A model generated the notes under the pieces. That model ran no database searches, was not told the origin of the DNA, and saw only the letters and a list, made by a program, of their open reading frames with translations. The position numbers were made by a program, and so were the translations under genes. DNA of 5,673 bases, from positions 1-5,673 of the forward strand of contig CAMOMM010000072.1 of NCBI GenBank assembly GCA_946619805.1, in the 5' to 3' direction. Shown piece after piece: positions 1-5,673 of this stretch (position 1 is the stretch's first letter; the number at the start of each line of letters is the position of its first letter). This DNA is from an uncultured Bacillota bacterium. GTDB taxonomy: Bacteria > Bacillota_I > Bacilli_A > Erysipelotrichales > Erysipelotrichaceae.

Positions 1-21
1 CTCCAATAAGATTTCGGTGAG

Positions 22-50
22 TTTACTGATAATTCAAAGAATAATATAAT
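22..50 (+). promoter_or_regulatory. Putative sigma-A promoter of addBA
   Basis: A perfect TATAAT (45-50) lies 17 bp downstream of TTTACT (22-27), which matches the TTGACA consensus at 4 of 6 positions. The spacing is optimal for a housekeeping sigma-A promoter. Initiation would be expected near 56-58, giving addB a leader of only about 25 nt. The region is AT-rich, so chance -10 matches are more likely than usual, and addBA could also be co-transcribed from an upstream gene outside the window. The call rests on the hexamers and spacing alone. Confidence 0.5.
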
Positions 51-57
51 ATCAGTA
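24..57. repeat. 8-bp inverted repeat over the promoter
   Basis: TACTGATA (24-31) is the exact reverse complement of TATCAGTA (50-57), with an 18-bp spacer. One arm covers most of the proposed -35 hexamer and the other begins at the last base of the -10 and covers the likely start site. A repressor or activator dyad is possible. In RNA form only the right arm would be in the transcript, so a transcribed hairpin is unlikely if the promoter call is right. I do not recognise a known operator; it does not resemble the Bacillus LexA box. Chance occurrence in AT-rich DNA is possible. Confidence 0.3.
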
Positions 58-62
58 GGAGA
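57..62 (+). promoter_or_regulatory. SD-like AGGAGA, badly spaced from addB
   Basis: AGGAGA is the only good Shine-Dalgarno match upstream of addB, but 18 bases separate it from the ATG at 81, about twice the usual distance. It lies 2 nt before a four-codon TTG-ACC-TGT-TTT-TAA reading frame (65-79) that ends one base before the addB ATG. If the start site is near 57, the SD would sit at the extreme 5' end of the transcript. Either addB is weakly initiated, or RNA structure or coupling brings the SD closer, or the match is fortuitous. Confidence 0.35.
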
Positions 63-80
63 AATTGACCTGTTTTTAAT

Positions 81-2441
81 ATGAATCTAACTGACTATCT
101 GAGAGATGATACTCTTATAATCTGCCCTGAGGAAGTAAAGATGGCAGCCCTGCAGTACATGAATGCCAAACGTATTCTGCGTACGGTCAAGTTCATGAGC
201 ATGGAGGAATACCGTCAGAATTACTTCTTTACCTATGACAGCCATGCTGTCCTTTATCTGCATCAGAAATACAGCTATAAAGTCCAGGTTGCCAAAATGA
301 TTTTAAGCAGTCTTTATCCACTGAGGGATGAACATTATGGCATACCTGAACTGGATAAGTGGGTCGACATAAAGAATGATCTGAAAAAGGAAGGATTACT
401 GAAATATAATCCGCTGTTTCACGATTTCCTGAAGAGGGTAAAGACGGTTGTTTACGGTTATGGAAAACTGAGTGAATTCGACAGAAGCATAATCAACGGG
501 GAAGTTGTTCCATTTGAAATGAAGAGTGTCCCAAATGAGGTCTGTGAATTCAACAATATGGAAGAGGAGATGGAATACCTCTATAACAGTATTGCGGATC
601 TTCTGAATAAGGGTGTCAATATCAATGATATCGTCATCATGAACATGACTGATGAGAATGAACCTTTCATCAAGCGTTTTGAACACTACTTTAGTATCCC
701 GATTGACTACAAAAAAGGTGATTCAGTAATCGGCACTTCTCTGGGAAGAGAGTTCTTAAGGTGGATCGATGAATACGATCACCAGGAGATTTTTGATAAG
801 CTTCAGGATTATCAGGACAGTCCGATGTATGGCAAGCTGGTAGCCTTGCTGAATAAATACATAGAATTTGACTTAAAAGATGTCAGGGATCTGATACATG
901 AAGATCTGCTTAACAGTAAAACTGAAACGCCATTAAGAAACAATGTGGTAAAAAATATTGGCATGTTTACTCCATTGAGGGATTCCGTTCATGTTTTCCT
1001 GCTGAACTTCAATGAGCGGTTCCCGGCCATGAAGAGGGATACGGACCTGATCAGTGATGCCCTGAAACCACTGGTTGGCTTGCCTTCCAGTGAAGAGGAA
1101 AATCTTCTGATAAAGGAAAATACCCTGGCCTATCTGTCAGGCATAAAGAATCTGCATCTGAGTTACAGCAAGCGTTCGCCATTCACGGAATACCGTCCAA
1201 CCACTTTGATTGATGATCCTGTGTCTGTGAAGTATGAACCTTCATATAAATATACTGAAAAATATAATAAAGCAAGACTCTACTACAGTCTGGAAGAGTA
1301 CAGAAAATACCGTAATGAGAATGATGATCTGAAGAAACTCTATTCCAACTACGGTCCAGGTGACTACATGGAATATGACAACCAGTTTACCGGTCTGTCT
1401 GCCGAACAGTTAAGCCGGATGAAACCTCCGGTACTGTCCTACAGCTCCATGGATTCATTCTATAAATGTGCTTTCAGATATTATCTTGACCATAAACTGA
1501 AACCGCAGGAAAGTGATGGAAACTTCTATTCGCGACTGGGTACTTTTTTCCATGACATCCTGCAGCAGGCTTTCCATCCCGGCTTTGATTTTGAGGAGGC
1601 CTGGAACAGTTATCTGACCAGGGAAACTGTATATACCAGCAGTGAGGAGGAGTTCTTCTGCAGCAAGCTTAAAGAAGATCTTAAACTCATCATTCAGAAC
1701 ATCAGTGAACAGAAGTCTCACTCCCGTCTGACCAGTGATCTGTCTGAACAGAAAGTTCTGTGGTTTGATAACCGCGAACCGGCCTTTACAGGTTTTATTG
1801 ACAAAGTCGCCTATTACAAAGGGCCTAACAGTACACTGGTAGCCATCATTGACTATAAGACCGGCAAGACAACGCTGGACCTTAACCTGGTTGATTACGG
1901 ACTTTCGATGCAGTTGCCTTGTTATCTGTTCTTAATGAAGCATATCAGCAGCAGTGTGATCGGGGATCCGTCACAGTTTGAATATGTTGGCTTTTATCTG
2001 CAGCATCTGATCGCTGATCCGCCGAAAGCTGACGGGTATACCACCATCCGGGAACAGAAAAGGAATTTCATGAAACTGGACGGCTATTCCACTGATAATG
2101 TGGCCAGGTACAGTTATTTTGATGATACCCTGAGCGAGCAGGGCAGCATGTTTGTCAAATCAGTAAAACTGACCAAATCAGGTGATTTATATAAGAGAAG
2201 CAGGACAATTGATGATCAGACCATCGATACTCTGACTGCTCTGACTGAGCAGAAGATTAGGGAAGCCAGGGAGAGCATCAGAAAAGGCGAATTCTTTATC
2301 AACCCTAAATGGATCGGATCAAAGAATGTATCCTGCCGGTACTGCCCTTATACGGATATCTGTTACCGCCGCAACAGCAACTTCGTCAATCCGGGTAATC
2401 AGGAGATAACGGATACTGAAGGAGAGGAGGAAGAGTTATGA
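81..2441 (+). CDS. addB: AddB subunit of AddAB helicase-nuclease, compact form
   Basis: Predicted AddB (RexB), partner of AddA in processing DNA double-strand ends for RecA repair. Residues 11-45 (LIICPEE, then VKFMSMEEY) resemble the early helicase-like fold of AddB, but the preceding Walker A segment of Bacillus AddB is absent. Residues 304-375 (VFLLNFNERFPA, later LHLSYSKRSPF) match the degenerate second helicase-like domain. The C-terminal RecB-family nuclease carries GTFFH (H491), GFIDK (D574), DYKTG (D591, K593) and QLPCYL (Q611). C463 plus C752-x2-C755-x5-C761 match the [4Fe-4S] cysteines. At 786 aa it is much shorter than the roughly 1160 aa of Bacillus AddB, the loss being N-terminal and internal. 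ATG 81 is the first possible start after an in-frame TGA at 66-68. ATG 141 has a better-spaced AGGAAG but would delete the conserved first strand. Cytoplasmic; no signal peptide or membrane segment. Confidence 0.9.
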   Translation: MNLTDYLRDDTLIICPEEVKMAALQYMNAKRILRTVKFMSMEEYRQNYFFTYDSHAVLYLHQKYSYKVQVAKMILSSLYPLRDEHYGIPELDKWVDIKNDLKKEGLLKYNPLFHDFLKRVKTVVYGYGKLSEFDRSIINGEVVPFEMKSVPNEVCEFNNMEEEMEYLYNSIADLLNKGVNINDIVIMNMTDENEPFIKRFEHYFSIPIDYKKGDSVIGTSLGREFLRWIDEYDHQEIFDKLQDYQDSPMYGKLVALLNKYIEFDLKDVRDLIHEDLLNSKTETPLRNNVVKNIGMFTPLRDSVHVFLLNFNERFPAMKRDTDLISDALKPLVGLPSSEEENLLIKENTLAYLSGIKNLHLSYSKRSPFTEYRPTTLIDDPVSVKYEPSYKYTEKYNKARLYYSLEEYRKYRNENDDLKKLYSNYGPGDYMEYDNQFTGLSAEQLSRMKPPVLSYSSMDSFYKCAFRYYLDHKLKPQESDGNFYSRLGTFFHDILQQAFHPGFDFEEAWNSYLTRETVYTSSEEEFFCSKLKEDLKLIIQNISEQKSHSRLTSDLSEQKVLWFDNREPAFTGFIDKVAYYKGPNSTLVAIIDYKTGKTTLDLNLVDYGLSMQLPCYLFLMKHISSSVIGDPSQFEYVGFYLQHLIADPPKADGYTTIREQKRNFMKLDGYSTDNVARYSYFDDTLSEQGSMFVKSVKLTKSGDLYKRSRTIDDQTIDTLTALTEQKIREARESIRKGEFFINPKWIGSKNVSCRYCPYTDICYRRNSNFVNPGNQEITDTEGEEEEL
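2418..2430 (+). promoter_or_regulatory. Strong ribosome binding site of addA, inside addB
   Basis: The purine run contains AGGAGG (2425-2430), a full anti-SD match, 7 nt before the addA ATG, and a second overlapping match GAAGGAG (2418-2424) just upstream. It lies within the last codons of addB. Together with the ATGA stop/start overlap this predicts translational coupling, so that the two subunits are made in near-equal amounts for a heterodimer. It fixes the addA start at 2438. Confidence 0.85.
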
Positions 2442-5400
2442 GCGTAAACTGGACTAAAGAACAGCATGATGCGATTTACCACAAAGGCCATAACATCCTG
2501 GTCTCTGCCGGAGCGGGTTCCGGAAAAACAGCTGTATTAACCGAAAGGGCCTTACAGTATGTTTTAAGCGGCAAGGACATTGACCATATGCTGATACTGA
2601 CTTTCACCAATGCGGCCGCAGCCCAGATGAAGGAAAAAATCAGAAAGAAGATAAAGGAATGCACTGAACTTGATGGGGATGCAAAAAAGAAGCAGCTTAA
2701 CAAGATCGATTCGTCCTACATCATGACCTTTGATGCCTATGCTTTATCACTGGTTAAGAAGTATCATTATCTGCTGAATGTCTCCAAAAATGTCAATATC
2801 ATCGAAGCCAATATGCTGGATATCAGATTCAGCGAGTATCTTGATGAGATCATGGCAGAAAAGTATGAAAACCATGAGGTCAGGTTTGAAAAGATGATCG
2901 GTGATTTCTGCTCTCGTGATGACCGAAATGTCCGTAAATGGGTGGAAACCATCTATAACAAGCTTCTGTTAAGGGACGACAGGGATGAGTATCTCACTAG
3001 CTATATTGATAACTATTACAGCGAAGACTATGCAGACAGCCTTTTCAACCGCTATTCGGAAAGCCTCATAGAAGAACTGAAGACTCTGGATGACATGTTC
3101 AGCCAGCTGTCCGCTCTGGATACCGGTAACTTTGATGAATACTACCGAGCTTTTAAACCGCTGTTGCAGGCAGGCAGCTATGAGGAGATAAGAAGTAAAC
3201 TGGAATTTGATATTCCGACCAGAAAGAAGTTTTCTCCGGCAGCCAGAAACCTCAGTGACAGAATAGCCAAGAAAATCTCAGCTCTGCGTGATGAACTGAT
3301 TTACACTGAAAAGGAAGTAAAGGAAAACTATCTTTCTACCAGAGACTATGCCGAAGAACTGATCGACATAGTCAGAAAACTGTATGAGAGACTGGATGAA
3401 TATAAGAACAACAATGATCTGTATGACTATTCAGACATTTTCGCAATGGCTTTGAATATCGTCAAAGAGCACGAAGACATTCGTAAGCAGATCAGTGATT
3501 ATTTCTTTGAGATAATGATCGATGAGTATCAGGATACCAATGATCTGCAGGACTACTTCATTTCTCTGATCTCTTGTGACAATGTCTACATGGTTGGGGA
3601 CATCAAGCAGTCCATCTACCGTTTCCGTAATGCCAATCCTGATATCTTTCAGCAGAAGTATGCCGAGTACAGGAAAGAAGCCGGCAGTGCTGAAGTCATC
3701 GACCTGCTGCAGAACTTCCGTTCCAGAAAGGAAGTAGTGGATTCCATCAATAAGGTATTTAGCAGACTGATGGATAATGAAGTAGGCGGGGCTGACTACC
3801 GGAAAGAACATGAAATGCGCTTCGGTCAGAAAGAGTATGTCAACGGCAAGTCAGATTATGACATGGAGATACTGAGCTATGTTCATGACAGAAACAGTTA
3901 TCCGTTCAATACTGATCCTGCTTTCAATAAGGATGAGGTTGAAGCCTTTATCGTGGCTCAGGATATCAAGAAGAAAATGGCTGATGGCTTTGAAGTCTAT
4001 GACTTCGATCTGAAGAAACTCAGGCCGGCGACTTACAGTGATTTCTGTATCCTGATGTCCAAGTCAAAAAACTTTGATCTGTTTAAAAAGATTCTGACTC
4101 TTAACCGGATACCGGTCCGCATTGAACAGGATGAGGAGATAAAGGGCAGTGACCTTCTGACTGTCATCAAGAACATTTTCAGACTGCTTGACGGTTATCA
4201 GAAACAGGATGAAGGGATCATCAGATATAACTTCATTTCCTTAGCCCGTTCTTTCCTGGTGGAAATGGAGGACAGTGAAATATATGACGTTGTGACCAAT
4301 GACAGGATTGAATCCACGGATCTGATGAAAAAGATCATGCTGATCAGTGAAAACATTGAAGGAAAGACCATAACCGATCTGCTGGATGAGATCATTGACC
4401 AATTTGAAGTATACGAACGAATGGCCCGCATTGGCGAGCTCAATGACAACCTGGTCAGAGTCAACTATCTCTATCAGTGGGCTCATAATCTGAACACTCT
4501 GGACTACAGCTACATGGAATTTGTGGAATATCTGGATCACATCTTTGATGATGAGAGAAAGCTGCAGGTAGGTCTGAATAAACCTGACATTGATGCGGTA
4601 AAGATCCTGACAATCCATAAATCAAAAGGACTGCAGTATCATATCTGCTACTTCCCGCAGCTGGATTCCCATTTCAATGACGATGATCTCAACAAGGCGG
4701 TAACCTATGACCCGGAATTCGGTATCATAACACCATGTTTCATTGCGGACAGAGGCAGCATGGATACCATTGCCAGAAAACTGTATAAAGCCAAATATTA
4801 CAGCGAAAACAGATCGGAGCAGATCCGTCTGTTCTACGTTGCCCTGACCAGAACCATGGAAAAGATCATTCTGGTAATGCCGGATAAAGACAGTGATTAT
4901 GGAGAAGAAGACATCCTGCCATCCTACATCAGAACCTCCTTCAGCAGAATGGCTGACATGATCGACTATCAGTATGCCGACTATGTCGGAAACAGAACCT
5001 GCATTGATCTGGAAAATCCTGATCTGGGCTTCACCAAGGAATACCGCAGCAACACCCTTACCGATCTGGATGTTCTTAAGGATAACAACCGGGAAAAAAT
5101 CGAACTTGTTCCTTACAGGATTCCTGAACCGGAAGTGGTAATGCGCTCGCACTATTCCAAGTCAACCGGTCTGATCACTGCAGAACTGAAGAATACCATG
5201 GAGTTTGGTACGGAAATGCACTATTATCTGGAAACTCTGGATTTCCGTAATCCTGATTACAGTCACATGAATCGTAAGGCTGCGGACAGAGTCAGAAAGT
5301 TCATGGAAAGCGATCTGATGAAGAATGCCGCACAGGGCAAAGCATATAAAGAATATGAGTTCGTCTATATGGAGAACGGTGAGATGAAGCACGGCTTCAT

Positions 5401-5584
5401 TGACCTGCTGATGGAGTATGATGATCACTTTGACATCATTGACTACAAGCTGAAACATATCGATGATGACAACTACTTCCTGCAGTTAAGCGGATATCGA
5501 ACATATCTGCAGTCAATATCAGAGAAACCGGTAAAGTGTTACCTGTACAGTCTGATTGAAGCAAGATTCAGGGAAGTTGAATGA
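2438..5584 (+). CDS. addA: AddA subunit: SF1A helicase with C-terminal nuclease
   Basis: Predicted AddA (RexA), the ATP-driven 3'-5' motor and second nuclease of AddAB, acting on DNA double-strand ends. UvrD-type motifs appear in order: Q motif WTKEQ (5-9), Walker A AGAGSGKT (24-31), Ia LTFTNAAAAQMKE (54-66), II IDEYQDTN (361-368), III VGDIKQSIYRFR (386-397), IV LLQNFRSR (423-430), V TIHKSKGLQ (725-733) and VI RLFYVALTR (797-805). The C-terminal RecB-family nuclease shows GTEMH (H928), GFIDL (D989), DYK (D1002, K1004) and QLSGY (Q1016), so both activities look intact. At 1048 aa it is shorter than the roughly 1230 aa of Bacillus AddA. Unusual details are TFDAYA (97-102) where many AddA proteins have TIHSFC, and DYKLK instead of DYKTD. 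It overlaps addB by 4 nt and ends TGA followed by in-frame TAA. PcrA/UvrD is excluded by the nuclease domain and the addB neighbour. Confidence 0.95.
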   Translation: MSVNWTKEQHDAIYHKGHNILVSAGAGSGKTAVLTERALQYVLSGKDIDHMLILTFTNAAAAQMKEKIRKKIKECTELDGDAKKKQLNKIDSSYIMTFDAYALSLVKKYHYLLNVSKNVNIIEANMLDIRFSEYLDEIMAEKYENHEVRFEKMIGDFCSRDDRNVRKWVETIYNKLLLRDDRDEYLTSYIDNYYSEDYADSLFNRYSESLIEELKTLDDMFSQLSALDTGNFDEYYRAFKPLLQAGSYEEIRSKLEFDIPTRKKFSPAARNLSDRIAKKISALRDELIYTEKEVKENYLSTRDYAEELIDIVRKLYERLDEYKNNNDLYDYSDIFAMALNIVKEHEDIRKQISDYFFEIMIDEYQDTNDLQDYFISLISCDNVYMVGDIKQSIYRFRNANPDIFQQKYAEYRKEAGSAEVIDLLQNFRSRKEVVDSINKVFSRLMDNEVGGADYRKEHEMRFGQKEYVNGKSDYDMEILSYVHDRNSYPFNTDPAFNKDEVEAFIVAQDIKKKMADGFEVYDFDLKKLRPATYSDFCILMSKSKNFDLFKKILTLNRIPVRIEQDEEIKGSDLLTVIKNIFRLLDGYQKQDEGIIRYNFISLARSFLVEMEDSEIYDVVTNDRIESTDLMKKIMLISENIEGKTITDLLDEIIDQFEVYERMARIGELNDNLVRVNYLYQWAHNLNTLDYSYMEFVEYLDHIFDDERKLQVGLNKPDIDAVKILTIHKSKGLQYHICYFPQLDSHFNDDDLNKAVTYDPEFGIITPCFIADRGSMDTIARKLYKAKYYSENRSEQIRLFYVALTRTMEKIILVMPDKDSDYGEEDILPSYIRTSFSRMADMIDYQYADYVGNRTCIDLENPDLGFTKEYRSNTLTDLDVLKDNNREKIELVPYRIPEPEVVMRSHYSKSTGLITAELKNTMEFGTEMHYYLETLDFRNPDYSHMNRKAADRVRKFMESDLMKNAAQGKAYKEYEFVYMENGEMKHGFIDLLMEYDDHFDIIDYKLKHIDDDNYFLQLSGYRTYLQSISEKPVKCYLYSLIEARFREVE

Positions 5585-5588
5585 TAAA

Positions 5589-5618
5589 CAGAAACAGGGA
5601 CCGCGAGGTCCCTTTCTG
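5589..5618. terminator. Hairpin after addA, possible terminator
   Basis: CAGAAA and GGGACC (5589-5594, 5597-5602) pair with GGTCCC and TTTCTG (5607-5618), giving 12 bp with a two-base bulge and a GCGA loop, a stable GNRA tetraloop. It begins two bases after the tandem stops of addA, the usual place for an intrinsic terminator. The U-tract on the + strand is weak (TTTCT, itself part of the stem). Read from the - strand, the GC core is followed by TGTTTCTGTTTAT, a better tail, so it could be bidirectional or serve a convergent transcript entering from the right. It may instead be the first stem of the structured region that follows. Confidence 0.55.
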
Positions 5619-5673
5619 GTCGTCTTCTAAGACGGTTGAGCACGAAGTGCGAAACCAAAACCCACCTGCTAGG
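5619..5673. other. Structured intergenic sequence, possible RNA cut by window end
   Basis: Two further stem-loops follow the terminator-like hairpin. The first is CGTCT-TCTA-AGACG (5621-5634). The second is GGTT-GA-GCAC-GAA-GTGC-GA-AACC (5634-5656), whose 2x2 internal loop could form tandem sheared G-A pairs, as in real RNA folds. An alternative outer pairing TGGT/ACCA (5617-5620 with 5654-5657) could enclose both as a three-way junction. The sequence then runs on as AAAACCCACCTGCTAGG to the edge. I do not recognise the family, and the strand is undecided. It could be a noncoding RNA, a leader of the next gene, a dispersed intergenic repeat, or chance. Confidence 0.35.

Noticed and set aside
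2..49. Possible C-terminal end of an upstream gene (frame 2, stop TAA 47-49)
   Set aside because: Only 15 open codons with no recognisable sequence. It cannot be told apart from intergenic DNA, and it would place the promoter inside a coding region.
10..84. 24-codon frame ending TGA 82-84, overlapping the addB ATG as ATGA
   Set aside because: It is preceded by an in-frame TAA at 7-9 and has no ATG, GTG or TTG start, so it cannot be the end of an upstream gene without a frameshift.
1851..1871. TGKT in AddB (594-597) as a possible P-loop
   Set aside because: It is part of DYKTGKT, the catalytic motif of the RecB-family nuclease. The required glycine or alanine five residues before the GKT glycine is absent (Ile at 590).
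3431..3811. 126-codon open frame on the - strand opposite addA motifs II-IV
   Set aside because: Antisense shadow of strongly conserved helicase motifs. The other antisense frames at 396-686, 1455-1721, 2476-2952, 4198-4618 and 5162-5458 are rejected on the same ground.
4622..5152. 176-codon open frame on the - strand within addA
   Set aside because: It lies wholly opposite a region where addA has conserved helicase motifs V and VI. Its peptide shows no domain logic and reads like the complement of Asp/Lys/Ile-rich codons. No SD or promoter was evident.
1013..5500. Occurrences of AGCGG, the Bacillus Chi sequence
   Set aside because: A few copies are present, no more than a pentamer should give by chance, and the Chi sequence of this organism is unknown.
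81..5584. Novel defence or CRISPR-associated (Cas4-like) nuclease system
   Set aside because: The two genes match AddB and AddA along their length in motif order, and no CRISPR array, cas gene or mobile-element signature is present. Phage DNA degradation is a known side role of AddAB.
5595..5613. T-box-like ACCGCG next to AGGG and GGTCCCT
   Set aside because: The 14-nt T-box consensus AGGGTGGNACCGCG lacks its TGGN here, and there is no specifier stem or downstream synthetase gene. The bases are explained by the hairpin.
5618..5656. tRNA-Arg(TCT)-like CTTCTAA anticodon loop
   Set aside because: With the 7-base loop CTTCTAA the flanking stem does not pair (T-G, then G-A mismatch), and no D-arm, T-arm consensus or acceptor stem surrounds it.

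Overview
The window is almost entirely a two-gene addB-addA operon on the + strand. It encodes a heterodimeric AddAB (RexAB-type) helicase-nuclease, the RecBCD counterpart of many Bacillota. Moderate-to-low GC, strong purine-rich Shine-Dalgarno sequences, the addB-then-addA order and use of TGA as stop under the standard bacterial code all fit a Bacillota genome. The small size of both subunits suggests a lineage such as Erysipelotrichia. That placement is inferred and was not tested.

Layout. Positions 1-80 are an AT-rich leader with a plausible sigma-A promoter (TTTACT, 17 bp, TATAAT), an 8-bp inverted repeat overlapping it, and an SD-like AGGAGA unusually far from the addB start. addB runs 81-2441 (786 aa). 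Its stop overlaps the addA start as ATGA, with a strong SD inside the end of addB. addA runs 2438-5584 (1048 aa) and ends in tandem in-frame stops (TGATAA). Positions 5585-5673 hold a GC-rich hairpin that may be a terminator, followed by at least two more possible stem-loops up to the window edge. No gene is lost between the two CDSs. All antisense ORFs look like shadows.

How the genes work together. AddA supplies the SF1A ATPase motor (all UvrD-type motifs present) and one RecB-family nuclease domain. AddB supplies a second RecB-family nuclease domain whose Cys residues (C463, C752, C755, C761) match the known AddB [4Fe-4S] 'iron staple', on a degenerate helicase-like scaffold. Both nuclease sites look intact, so the predicted enzyme resects both strands of a DNA double-strand end, pauses at Chi, and prepares a 3' tail for RecA. 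The same activity also degrades unprotected linear DNA such as phage genomes.

I found no convincing undescribed system. The points most worth a second look are the compact AddB that lacks the N-terminal Walker A segment, the leader of addB, and the unidentified structured sequence after addA that the window cuts off.
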